Assembly: GCA_002683355.1 (NCBI GenBank)
Contig: NYTF01000057.1
Span: 12,650 to 37,109 of the forward strand
DNA from: Paracoccaceae bacterium
GTDB taxonomy: Bacteria; Pseudomonadota; Alphaproteobacteria; Rhodobacterales; Rhodobacteraceae
Length of the DNA stretch: 24,460 nucleotides
Direction: 5' to 3'
In this document: piece after piece, positions 1 through 8,147 of the stretch
Position numbering within the stretch: the stretch's first letter is position 1
Layout: every line of letters begins with the position of its first letter
The notes under the pieces: generated by a model
What the model was told of the DNA's origin: nothing
The model's input: the letters and a program-made list of their open reading frames with translations, nothing else
The model's database searches: none
Position numbers and translations under genes: made by a program

Positions 1-458
1 GAAATATTTTCAGGGATATGTTGTATTTGACTTTGATCTACAACAACCTTTTCAGCAAAAGCTCCTGTTGCGAGTCCTTGTTCCATTGGCTTGCCATCAA
101 TTGTTTTTAAAGGCCCAGACACAGTGTCATATCTAGTTTCACAACAGGTTGGTTTTCCTGAACAGCAAGATACACAATGGCCACATGAGCGGATGAGAGT
201 GACGAGAACTGTGTCTCCAATTTTGTATGTCGAGACATCTGCACCGATACCCGTAATTACACCAGCAGCTTCATGTCCATATACAGCTGGAAGGTGCCCA
301 CCCCAATCTCCATCCATAGCGGAAATATCAGAGTGACAAATTGCACAGGCCCTAATGGTAACCTCAAGTTCTCCCGCTGCAGGCTCCCGCAACATAACTT
401 CTTCTAAAACTAACGGTTTTCCAAATTCATGACAGACAGCTGCACGTATCTTTGGCAT
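1..458 (-). CDS. Zinc-dependent alcohol dehydrogenase, 5' part (runs off left edge)
   Basis: Partial gene: about 152 N-terminal residues are present and the frame stays open to base 1, so the C-terminal NAD-binding half lies outside. Translated by eye, it starts MPKIRAAVCHEFGKP. It carries the medium-chain zinc ADH hallmarks: the catalytic-zinc Cys41-His-Ser-Asp, GHE at 61-63 followed by the AGVITGIG segment, and a full structural-zinc lobe of Cys92, Cys95, Cys98 and Cys106 (C-x2-C-x2-C-x7-C). Intact zinc ligands suggest an active enzyme oxidising an alcohol or the reverse; the class III/formaldehyde-type and aryl-alcohol branches both fit. An AAGGTAG sequence lies upstream of the ATG. The gene sits just after the terminator of the transporter operon and so is probably transcribed separately. 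The substrate is unknown. Confidence 0.88.
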   Translation of the reverse strand, partial: MPKIRAAVCHEFGKPLVLEEVMLREPAAGELEVTIRACAICHSDISAMDGDWGGHLPAVYGHEAAGVITGIGADVSTYKIGDTVLVTLIRSCGHCVSCCSGKPTCCETRYDTVSGPLKTIDGKPMEQGLATGAFAEKVVVDQSQIQHIPENI

Positions 459-507
459 TTTTTTCTACCTTGTTAATGTACTTTAAATCTAAGCGACTCA
501 GAAAAGA

Positions 508-544
508 AAAAAGCGCTACTCAATATATTATGACAGCGCTTTTT
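508..544 (-). terminator. Intrinsic terminator after the transporter operon
   Basis: Read on the minus strand, about 10 bases after the stop of the binding-protein gene, an AAAAAGCGCT arm and an AGCGCTTTTT arm form a perfect 10-bp stem around a 17-nt loop, followed by a T-rich run (TTTTTTCTTTT). The A/T flanks make it partly bidirectional. It marks the end of the operon that begins near 9173 and separates it from the alcohol dehydrogenase gene. Confidence 0.8.
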
Positions 545-554
545 ATTTTTAATT

Positions 555-1709
555 TTAACGGCGTGCGAGTTCAACCCAATTATCGCCCTGAACTTGGCTA
601 ATAACTACGAGATTTGCACCCTGATGACTATCAGAAGTGAAATTTGTAACCACACCAGTGATTTTATCTTCAAAATCAAGAGTCTCCATGCCAGCTCGGA
701 AGCTATCAGAAGTTAAATCTCTTCCTGCTGCTTCTAAACCTCTCACAAGAACTTCTGCAGCAGATCTTCCTAACAATGCTCCAGTTCCAGGGAACCCACC
801 AGTGGCTTCAGTGTATTTAGCAACCCAACCACCAACAGCAGGATCACCCATACGAGCAACAATGTCTGACCAGCCAGCAGCTGCATAAAATCCATCACCT
901 GGGCCTCCTGGAACTTTAGCTATCAATGTATGGAATGCAGCAGAACCACCTAAAAATTTAAGATCAGCTAAGCCCATCTTTTTAGCAGTACCCAAAACTG
1001 TCAGTGTCTGCTTAACTCCAAGTGCAACAGTTATTAGTTCGCATCCTGAAGCAGTTAATTTAGATAGGGAACCAACAAAATCTAATTCATCAGGTTTATG
1101 TTTTGTCTCGCCTCCAAATGTGAGTCCTGAACCCGAAGCAGCTACAGCGTCTTTTGTTCCTTCCGCAATTTCCAAACCAAAGTCTGATGGGATATACATA
1201 GAACATATATTTTTAACCCCAGTTGTTTCAGACATATATGGTACACCCACCATCATTTGATCGTAATATGATGACGTTCCAGCATATTTATATGGTGAAG
1301 GAGGTTCGATCATTTGTCTTGCTGCTGTAAGTGGATTTACATTTGCTATTTTCTTCGCTTCTAACAAAGGAAACGAAGCAATGTTCATAGGAGTTCCCAA
1401 GCTGAGAAGCATGGCAAAAATCTTATCAGAGTTTACTAATTTATTTAAGTTAGACATCGCTTTGGGCATTTGATACCCATGATCTTCAACTATCATTTTT
1501 ATTTGGCGCCCATGAACACCGCCATCAGCATTTACTTCATCAAAATACAATTGAGCAGCTTCCATTGCAGGCGCTCCAAATGCAGCAAACGGTCCAGACA
1601 TATCTTGGTTTGAACCAATAAGCACTTGATTATCTGTAACGCCTTGATCAGCATTAGCAGTCCCCGCAAATAGAGCGGCCACTACGGCTGCCTTAAAAAG
1701 GTTCTTCAT
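555..1709 (-). CDS. ABC transporter periplasmic substrate-binding protein (LivK-like)
   Basis: Solute receptor of a branched-chain amino acid/HAAT-type ABC importer, acting in the periplasm. The 384-residue protein opens with a typical signal peptide (KNLFKAAVVAALFAGTANA, predicted cleavage after Ala20). The mature part begins with the family segment 'VLIGSNQDMSGPFAAFG', followed by 'GGVHGRQIKMIVEDHGYQ' (Peripla_BP_6 fold, type I). It is the last gene of the operon, 36 bp after the CoA ligase gene, with a GGGAGAA ribosome-binding site. Co-occurrence with an acyl-CoA synthetase argues that the ligand is a carboxylic acid (aromatic, alicyclic or fatty) rather than leucine, but the ligand cannot be read from sequence. 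Confidence 0.9.
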   Translation of the reverse strand: MKNLFKAAVVAALFAGTANADQGVTDNQVLIGSNQDMSGPFAAFGAPAMEAAQLYFDEVNADGGVHGRQIKMIVEDHGYQMPKAMSNLNKLVNSDKIFAMLLSLGTPMNIASFPLLEAKKIANVNPLTAARQMIEPPSPYKYAGTSSYYDQMMVGVPYMSETTGVKNICSMYIPSDFGLEIAEGTKDAVAASGSGLTFGGETKHKPDELDFVGSLSKLTASGCELITVALGVKQTLTVLGTAKKMGLADLKFLGGSAAFHTLIAKVPGGPGDGFYAAAGWSDIVARMGDPAVGGWVAKYTEATGGFPGTGALLGRSAAEVLVRGLEAAGRDLTSDSFRAGMETLDFEDKITGVVTNFTSDSHQGANLVVISQVQGDNWVELARR

Positions 1710-1745
1710 AATAATTCTCCCTAGGTTATATATGTTAACATTAAT

Positions 1746-3623
1746 TCATAAGTACATTTCGTCAATCAGCGTTTTATGTTTTTCTTCCACAAAACCACGC
1801 TTTAGCTTCATAGTTGCTGTTAATTCGTCATCTTCAGCTGTTAATAACACGTCAAGCAATCGAAATTTCTTAATCTGCTCTGCCCGAGCAAAATCGTTAT
1901 TAACTTCTTCTATTGTATTTTGAATAAGTTCTAAAACCTCTTTTGAGGCACATAAGGATGCAAAATCTGAAAACGGGACTCTATTGTCTTGAGCAAATTT
2001 TTCAACATTCTCTTGATCAATCATCACCAAGCACGACACAAATTTTCGTTGATCTCCAATTATAATAGTATCTGATATGTACGGCGAAAATTTTAACCTA
2101 TTTTCTATCTCGCTTGGTGTAATATTTTTTCCACCAGCTGTAATTATTATATCTTTCATACGCCCAGTAATGGTGAGAAACCCTTTTGAGTCAATTAAGC
2201 CAATATCACCTGTTCGCATCCAGCCGTCATCCGTATAAGTTTCATTGGTTTTTTCTGGTTTCCGCCAATACCCTTTAAAGCAATTTCCACCCCAGTATTG
2301 AATTTCGTCGTTTTCACCAATCCTTAATTTAGCTCCAGGGATAACAGGGCCGACTGTCCCATTTTTATCATTACCTTGATAATTTAATGAAATAAGGCCA
2401 GTACTTTCACTCATTCCATAGCCCTCAAAAATTCTTACACCAATAGCTCTGAACCACGTTAATAATTCCGGTGAAATTGGTGCAGCTCCCGTCGTGCCTC
2501 TCCTTAAGTTATCCATCCCTAATATTCTGCGCATATTTCTTAAAAGAATGAAGTTCCAAAATATATAACTTATTGGTATTGGTTTATTATTATCTTCTGC
2601 TTGGACCTTTTTCATACCAGCGGCTAACGCTTTGCTAAAAGCCCATTTACCAAAGGGAGTTGCGTCTCCAATCATTATTGACACTCTTGAATATATTCGT
2701 TCCCACACTCTTGGCACTGCCGTAAAAATGGTTGGACTAATTTCTTGTAAATTTTCAAAAACTGTTTCAGAGCTTTCAGCAAAATTTATAACAGATCCCG
2801 CACCGATAGGTTGAAAAACAGAAATTAAGCGTTCTAAAATATGACATAATGGCAAGAAACAAAGTTGCTCATCCTCATTATTAACTGGCAAGCTTTTGCC
2901 ACCAGCTGATATCGAAAACATTATATTATTTCCAGTTATCTCCACTCCTTTGGGATCACCTGTAGTTCCCGACGTATAAATCAAAATGGCCGTATCATCA
3001 GAGCCTCCTTCTTCGATAGAATATTCAAAAGAGTCTTTTGATTTTTTTAACTCTGTTTCACCAATTTTATATAGTTCATCTAAAAATATCACACGTGGGT
3101 CATCAAAATCTACAAGCCCATCTTTTTCATAAACAATAACTTTAAGTAAGTCTGGCATCTGATCAGCCGCTGACAAATATTTATCTAACTGTTCATCATT
3201 TTCTAAAAATAAGAACTTACTTTTACTATCATTTACGAGAAAGGTTAGCTGTCTTGCACTATCAGTGGGATAAACCCCAGAACATATACCTCCAATAGAT
3301 TGGATCGCTAAATCAGTATAGATCCATTCCTTATTATCTTCTGACAAAATACTTACGACTTCTCCTCGCTTTAGACCCATCGAAATAAGCGCCAAACCTA
3401 TTAAGCGCGAGCAATTATAAAAGTGAGTCCAGCTGTATGATGACCATATACCAAGCTTTTTTTCACGATGAGCAGTGCTAGTTCCCAGCTCCTCACAGCG
3501 TAGTTTCCATAATTTGGCCAAAGTATTCTGACCATCAACAAAATATGGGCCCTTGCTGAGATCTTTATTTATTTTTATTCCAGAAATCTCTACCTGTTCA
3601 GGAATTATTATGTCTTTTACCAT
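1746..3623 (-). CDS. AMP-dependent acyl-CoA synthetase (long-chain fatty-acid CoA ligase type)
   Basis: ATP-dependent activation of a carboxylic acid to its CoA thioester through an acyl-adenylate, in the cytoplasm. All core ANL-superfamily motifs are visible in the 625 residues: the phosphate-binding YTSGTTGDPKG at 216-226, GYGMSEST near 400, 'DDGWMRTGDIG' and 'GRMKDIIITAGGKNI' for the hinge and domain rotation, and a C-terminal lysine in MKLKR around 605-609. Length and layout match FadD15/long-chain acyl-CoA synthetases. It lies 8 bp after livF and before the binding-protein gene, inside the transporter operon. This points to activation of the imported substrate, trapping it in the cell. 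Chain length or ring specificity is not predictable here. Confidence 0.92.
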   Translation of the reverse strand: MVKDIIIPEQVEISGIKINKDLSKGPYFVDGQNTLAKLWKLRCEELGTSTAHREKKLGIWSSYSWTHFYNCSRLIGLALISMGLKRGEVVSILSEDNKEWIYTDLAIQSIGGICSGVYPTDSARQLTFLVNDSKSKFLFLENDEQLDKYLSAADQMPDLLKVIVYEKDGLVDFDDPRVIFLDELYKIGETELKKSKDSFEYSIEEGGSDDTAILIYTSGTTGDPKGVEITGNNIMFSISAGGKSLPVNNEDEQLCFLPLCHILERLISVFQPIGAGSVINFAESSETVFENLQEISPTIFTAVPRVWERIYSRVSIMIGDATPFGKWAFSKALAAGMKKVQAEDNNKPIPISYIFWNFILLRNMRRILGMDNLRRGTTGAAPISPELLTWFRAIGVRIFEGYGMSESTGLISLNYQGNDKNGTVGPVIPGAKLRIGENDEIQYWGGNCFKGYWRKPEKTNETYTDDGWMRTGDIGLIDSKGFLTITGRMKDIIITAGGKNITPSEIENRLKFSPYISDTIIIGDQRKFVSCLVMIDQENVEKFAQDNRVPFSDFASLCASKEVLELIQNTIEEVNNDFARAEQIKKFRLLDVLLTAEDDELTATMKLKRGFVEEKHKTLIDEMYL

Positions 3624-3631
3624 CTAAATCC

Positions 3632-4411
3632 CTAACGCCATGTTTTTCTTTGCTTCCAACGCTTTTGTCCACGTTCAGAAGTCTCGCTGTTCTGGCCTAA
3701 ATAAAACTCTTGAATATCTTTTGAGCTCAAAAGAATTTCAGATTTATCACCCATTACGATGCGGCCAAGTTCCATCACATAACCATAATTCGCAATATTT
3801 AGCGCTACCTTAGCATTCTGTTCTACAAGTATCATAGTGACACCCTGCTCAATATTTAATCTCTTTATTATTAAAAAAATGTCTTTAGTAAGAAGTGGGC
3901 TTAAGCCTAAGCTTGGTTCATCCAAAAGCATAATCTTGGGCCGTGCCATTAAACCCCTTCCAATCGCCATCATTTGTTGCTGTCCACCTGATAGAGTACC
4001 AGCTTGTTGGTGCTTGCAACTACGTAAAATTGGAAAGTAATCATAAACTAAATTTAAATCATCTAAAATTTCTTCTTTATCAGTTCTCGCGTAAGCACCC
4101 ATTTTTAAATTCTCTTCGACTGATAAAATAGGAAAAACCTCTCGACCTTCAGGAACATGAGTAATACCTTTTTTCACAATCTTATCAGGTTCGATTCCTT
4201 GAATATACTCATCCATTAAAGAAATCGTTCCTTTTTCTGGATCCATAATACCCGAGATTGTTTTTAAAAGTGTTGTCTTTCCTGCTCCATTAGCTCCCAA
4301 AACAGTTACAATTTGCCCTTCATTAACAATTAGCGAAACACCCCTTATAGCCATTATGGGACCATAATAACTTTCTAAATTATCTATTTTTAGGATCGGT
4401 TTTTTGCTCAT
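3632..4411 (-). CDS. livF: HAAT-family ABC transporter ATPase (LivF-like)
   Basis: One of the two ATPases driving the importer. Walker A GANGAGKTT is at 39-47, the signature LSGGQQQ at 140-146, and Walker B IMLLDE with the catalytic glutamate at 160-165, followed by the D-loop and the H-loop region 'MILVEQN'. The protein is 259 residues, some 20 longer than a typical LivF. The extra tail is strongly basic (GQKRWKQRKTWR). The start overlaps the livG stop by 4 bp (ATGA), indicating translational coupling. The basic tail, next to the CoA ligase gene, could be a feature of this transporter subtype (inference). The name reflects family membership, not amino-acid specificity. Confidence 0.9.
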   Translation of the reverse strand: MSKKPILKIDNLESYYGPIMAIRGVSLIVNEGQIVTVLGANGAGKTTLLKTISGIMDPEKGTISLMDEYIQGIEPDKIVKKGITHVPEGREVFPILSVEENLKMGAYARTDKEEILDDLNLVYDYFPILRSCKHQQAGTLSGGQQQMMAIGRGLMARPKIMLLDEPSLGLSPLLTKDIFLIIKRLNIEQGVTMILVEQNAKVALNIANYGYVMELGRIVMGDKSEILLSSKDIQEFYLGQNSETSERGQKRWKQRKTWR

Positions 4412-5184
4412 TTCTCGTTCTCTTCTGAAACGCCCAAATAAGCTTCGATAACAGCCGGATGGTTCTTCACCTCCTCTGGAGACCCCATCGCAAGTTTTTT
4501 TCCATCTGCGAGAGCCATCACTCTGTCAGATACGCTAGTTACCAGATGCATATCGTGCTCCACCATTAAAACCGTAATACCCATAACTTTTTTTATATCT
4601 TCAATCCAGAAAGCAACATCTTGGGTCTCTTCTACCGATAACCCAGACGCAGGCTCATCTAAGAGCAATAATTTAGGTTCAATTGATAAGGCTCTACCTA
4701 ACTCAACAACTTTTCGCACTCCATAGGGCAATCCTGATATAAATTTTTGCCGATACGCCTGTAAATCCAAAAAATCAATAACTTTCTCAACTTCTAATCG
4801 ATGCCTATACTCCTCCTTTTTTACAAATCGTGAGAAGAGAATTTCGGACACTGGATTAGATCTTCTATGCGTTTGCCGAGCAACTAAGAGATTTTGAAGC
4901 ACACTCGCTTGTTCAAATAATTCAATGTTTTGAAAGGTTCTTGCAATTCCTAACTTGGCTATTTCATGACTTTGACATTTTAAGAGATCATTACCATCAA
5001 ATATTATCTCCCCATTATTTGGAGTATAAAATCTTGATAGAATATTAAAAATTGTTGATTTCCCTGCTCCATTAGGGCCAACTAGCGAGAAGACTTCACC
5101 CTCTTCAACTTCAAAACTAACGTTGTCGACAGCGGTAACGCCACCAAATTGCAAAGTCACATCTTTAAGTGATAAAAAACTCAT
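4408..5184 (-). CDS. livG: HAAT-family ABC transporter ATPase (LivG-like)
   Basis: Second ATPase of the importer, 258 residues. Walker A GPNGAGKST is at 36-44, Walker B is LLLLDEPASGLS, and the switch histidine lies in 'MVEHDMHLV'. The ABC signature loop is the relaxed LPYGVRK form rather than LSGGQ, which is usual for LivG-type subunits. It is coupled to both neighbours by 4-bp ATGA overlaps: the livM stop overlaps its start, and its own stop overlaps the livF start. A GAGAGAA ribosome-binding site lies inside livM. It should form a heterodimer with LivF on the cytoplasmic face of LivH/LivM. Confidence 0.9.
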   Translation of the reverse strand: MSFLSLKDVTLQFGGVTAVDNVSFEVEEGEVFSLVGPNGAGKSTIFNILSRFYTPNNGEIIFDGNDLLKCQSHEIAKLGIARTFQNIELFEQASVLQNLLVARQTHRRSNPVSEILFSRFVKKEEYRHRLEVEKVIDFLDLQAYRQKFISGLPYGVRKVVELGRALSIEPKLLLLDEPASGLSVEETQDVAFWIEDIKKVMGITVLMVEHDMHLVTSVSDRVMALADGKKLAMGSPEEVKNHPAVIEAYLGVSEENEK

Positions 5185-6269
5185 CGGGTTCTCTCAGTTT
5201 TAAGATATGTTTTTTGACGACGAAACATATCTTTGCGATAAAACGGAAATAATTCAAAATACGTTTTTATCTTTAGCCATCTTCCATATAACCCCATCGG
5301 CTCAAACAGAATAACAGCAATTAAAATCAGTCCAAATATTCCGCTCTCGATACCGGGAATAATATGGAAATCTGAAAAAAATGCATCTCGTGTGAAACTA
5401 ATCCCACTAGGCAAGAATGTGACTACAATAGCCCCCAAAAAAGCACCTTGTATAAAGCCGATGCCCCCAATAACAATCATTAACAGTAGGTTAATAGAAA
5501 TCACAATATTAAAAGTTTCATTAGTAAAAACGTAGCTGAAATGACCCATCAACGCACCTGCTATTCCTGTAATAGCACATGAAATAGCAAAACTTAATGT
5601 TCTAGTTTTACTGATATTAACTCCCATCGCTTGCGCAGAAATTTCACTATCCCGGACTGCTGCAAAGCTTCTACCCAATGGTGACCTCAATATATTTTTG
5701 TAACCAAAAACAATTAAGATTGTTATCGTTAAAATCAACCAATAAAGCCCAGAAACGTCATTATATCTGTCAAATTCAAAGCCAAAAATCTTAATAGATG
5801 GAGCGAATATTCCACCCACTCCACCTGTCCATGGCTCTAAAATAACTATTAAATCTTCTGCAAGAACACCAATTGCGATCGTTGCAATTGCCATATAAAT
5901 TCCATGTAATTTTCCAGTTGGTAGTGCAATGCAAACACCCACTAATCCTGCAAGGATTCCAGATAAAGGCAATGACAATATAAAAGGCACATTATAATTG
6001 TTTTGAAGGATTACATTTGAGTACGCGCCCACAGCCATAAACGCGGCGTGGCCAAGGCTTGCTTGCCCAGTATGTCCAACCAAAAGCATCAATCCCATCC
6101 CAGCAATCGCCCATATCAGCATTAGGCTAAATTCTCCCACCCAATATTCGTTAATAAAAAAGGGTAACAGCACAGCAATTGCTAATAATATAAGATACCA
6201 AGTTGCTTGCACGCCATCTTTAAATAGCCTGATATCAGCTTCATAAGATTTCTTAAAAATTATTCGCAT
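5181..6269 (-). CDS. livM: HAAT-family ABC transporter permease (LivM-like)
   Basis: Membrane subunit of the importer, 362 residues. Many hydrophobic segments run from about residue 25 to 325, and the cytoplasmic coupling region 'FAAVRDSEISAQAMGVNI' matches LivM. The segment 'GLMLLVGHTGQASLGHAAFMAVGAY' is the classical N-terminal LivM block. The C-terminus is basic and cytoplasmic. It starts 4 bp after the livH stop and overlaps livG by 4 bp. It pairs with LivH to form the substrate channel. Confidence 0.92.
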   Translation of the reverse strand: MRIIFKKSYEADIRLFKDGVQATWYLILLAIAVLLPFFINEYWVGEFSLMLIWAIAGMGLMLLVGHTGQASLGHAAFMAVGAYSNVILQNNYNVPFILSLPLSGILAGLVGVCIALPTGKLHGIYMAIATIAIGVLAEDLIVILEPWTGGVGGIFAPSIKIFGFEFDRYNDVSGLYWLILTITILIVFGYKNILRSPLGRSFAAVRDSEISAQAMGVNISKTRTLSFAISCAITGIAGALMGHFSYVFTNETFNIVISINLLLMIVIGGIGFIQGAFLGAIVVTFLPSGISFTRDAFFSDFHIIPGIESGIFGLILIAVILFEPMGLYGRWLKIKTYFELFPFYRKDMFRRQKTYLKTERTR

Positions 6270-6273
6270 CTTC

Positions 6274-7149
6274 TCAAACTTTCTTCTTTTGCACTTGTGA
6301 TAATATCCCGTGAGGTCTGAAAACTAAAACTAAAACTAAAACTAAATATGGCATGATGCGAGCGATATCACCCTCTAGATATCGCGAGGCGAATGGCTCA
6401 ATCAAGCCAATTAACAAACCACCAAGCAGAGCTCCAGGCAGACTTCCTAAACCACCGATGACAGCAGCTGCAAAAGCTTTTATTCCAAGCAAACCTGTTG
6501 ATGGATCAATTGCATTTTTTGACGCAAACAAAATACCAGCTATGGCTGCTACTATGCCTGATAAGGCCCAAATCATTGAATTAACGCGTCTAACTGGAAT
6601 TCCCATATAATAAGCTGCCATCTGGTTTTGACTAGCAGCCTGCATCGCAACGCCTAATTTAGTTCTTGCGAAGAACAGGAATAGTACAGTAGTCAAAACC
6701 ATCGTCACTAAAATAATCCATATTTCCGGCACCCCAATGACGACATCAGAGATCCTAAAATACTCATTTGCAATTGGACTTTCGAGACTTTGAGGATCAT
6801 GCCCCCATATGGCTCCAGCGACAAACCGTGCAACAAAACCTAACGCGATTGTAAGAATTACCACTGCTAACTGGCTTTGACCAAACATTCGTCTAATTAT
6901 GAGAGAATCTAACAAATAGCCCAGACAGCCCATAAGAATTATAGCGATTGGTACTGAAACCCAAAAAGGAAAAGCCATAAAGTCATCATTCGTCAATCCT
7001 AAAGTAATAAATGCACCCAACATCATCATATCCCCTTGGGCGAAATTTATTGCTTCAGTTGCCTTATATATTAAAACAAAACCCATAGCGATCAAGCCAT
7101 ATACACAACCTGTAGAAAGTCCGCTTATTATTAATTGAACTATTTCCAA
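6274..7149 (-). CDS. livH: HAAT-family ABC transporter permease (LivH-like), TTG start
   Basis: The other channel subunit, 291 residues with about eight hydrophobic segments. 'GLSTGCVYGLIAMGFVLIYK' and 'INFAQGDMMMLGAF' are standard LivH blocks, and 'AVIGGLGSLPGALLGGLLIG' is the conserved coupling and C-terminal region. The start codon is TTG at 7147-7149, supported by an AGGAG Shine-Dalgarno sequence six bases upstream; no ATG precedes the conserved N-terminus. A hexanucleotide repeat near the 3' end encodes an alternating Leu-Val stretch in the last membrane helix. The gene lies 36 bp after the nitronate monooxygenase-like gene. Confidence 0.92.
   Translation of the reverse strand: MEIVQLIISGLSTGCVYGLIAMGFVLIYKATEAINFAQGDMMMLGAFITLGLTNDDFMAFPFWVSVPIAIILMGCLGYLLDSLIIRRMFGQSQLAVVILTIALGFVARFVAGAIWGHDPQSLESPIANEYFRISDVVIGVPEIWIILVTMVLTTVLFLFFARTKLGVAMQAASQNQMAAYYMGIPVRRVNSMIWALSGIVAAIAGILFASKNAIDPSTGLLGIKAFAAAVIGGLGSLPGALLGGLLIGLIEPFASRYLEGDIARIMPYLVLVLVLVFRPHGILSQVQKKKV
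6320..6346. repeat. Hexanucleotide tandem repeat inside livH
   Basis: Plus-strand unit AAAACT occurs four times in tandem plus AAA (27 bp). On the coding strand it reads as repeated TTTTAG, giving an alternating Val-Leu run (LVLVLVLVF) in the last membrane helix of LivH. Because the unit is 6 bp, copy-number change would add or remove two residues without a frameshift. Confidence 0.9.
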
Positions 7150-7155
7150 TTTTTA

Positions 7156-7160
7156 CTCCT
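7156..7160 (-). promoter_or_regulatory. Shine-Dalgarno sequence fixing the TTG start of livH
   Basis: AGGAG on the minus strand, six bases before TTG at 7149-7147. The spacing is optimal, and the following codons give the conserved LivH N-terminus, so the TTG is taken as the true start. Confidence 0.75.
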
Positions 7161-7185
7161 AGTCATCAGGATAACATTTTATTTT

Positions 7186-8139
7186 TCACCCCGATATTCT
7201 TAGTTTCGCTTTCAAATATTCAGACTGCAAACGTGACACTAGGTCGTCCACGGTCAATACACTTTTGACAGCGTCAATACCCTGCCCACAACCCCAAATT
7301 TCTTTCCAAGCTTTGGGTTTTTTATCCCAATTATCGAAGTCCATAGTTGATATATCACCTTCTGGTAAGTTATTTGGATCCATCCCAGCAGCTTTTATGC
7401 TAGGAGCTAAGTAATTACCATGTACTCCTGTAAACAAGCTTGAATAAATAATATCGTCAGCTGCCGAATCGACAATCATTTGTTTATAACGATCGTCTGC
7501 TCTTGCTTCATGTGTCGCAATAAAAGCAGAGCCAATATATCCAAAATCTGCACCCATCGCCTCAGCAGCTAAAATAGCATCACCAGAAGCTATGGCTCCA
7601 GAAAGAGCCAAAGGTCCATCAAACCAATTTCGAATCTCAGAAATTAATGGAAAGGGCGACAAGCGACCAGCATGACCACCTGCTCCAGCTGCAACAGCTA
7701 TAAGACCATCTGCTCCCTTTTCTACTGCTTTCTTTGCGAACCTATTATTAATAACATCATGTAATGTTATACCACCAACAGAGTGCATAGCATCGTTTAG
7801 CTCAACTCTGGCTCCTAAGGATGTAATAGTAATTGGAACCTTATATTTTACACATAATTCAACATCATGCATTAAACGCTCGTTTGATCTGTGCACTATC
7901 TGATTAATTGCAAATGGAGCAGCAGGAAAGTCAGGGTTTTCTTGGTTGTACTTATCCAATTCTTCCGTAATAAATTTTAATTCAACCTCTAATTGTTCTC
8001 TTGGTCTGGCATTCAAAGCTGGCATTGAACCAATTACTCCTGCCTTACATTGTGCCACAACTAATTTTGGATTTGAAATAATAAATAAAGGAGCTGCAAT
8101 TACAGGAATTCTTAGGTTTTTTAATATTTGTGGTAACAT
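7186..8139 (-). CDS. Nitronate monooxygenase-like FMN protein (2-nitropropane dioxygenase family)
   Basis: TIM-barrel flavoprotein of the NMO/2-nitropropane dioxygenase family, 317 residues, close to the family norm. The N-terminal strand 'IPVIAAPLFIISNPKLVV' matches the FMN-binding start. GAGGHAG at 152-158 contains the family His region. 'ALSGAIASGD' (about 178-187) and 'YIGSAFIATHEA' form the FMN-phosphate site. Biochemically known members oxidise alkyl nitronates, but many members have unknown substrates and related ones act as enoyl-ACP reductases. It lies between the MDR reductase (8 bp) and livH (36 bp), so it belongs to the transporter operon. Its role there could be oxidation or reduction of the imported compound or its CoA ester (inference). 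Confidence 0.85.
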   Translation of the reverse strand: MLPQILKNLRIPVIAAPLFIISNPKLVVAQCKAGVIGSMPALNARPREQLEVELKFITEELDKYNQENPDFPAAPFAINQIVHRSNERLMHDVELCVKYKVPITITSLGARVELNDAMHSVGGITLHDVINNRFAKKAVEKGADGLIAVAAGAGGHAGRLSPFPLISEIRNWFDGPLALSGAIASGDAILAAEAMGADFGYIGSAFIATHEARADDRYKQMIVDSAADDIIYSSLFTGVHGNYLAPSIKAAGMDPNNLPEGDISTMDFDNWDKKPKAWKEIWGCGQGIDAVKSVLTVDDLVSRLQSEYLKAKLRISG

Positions 8140-8147
8140 TTTATATC

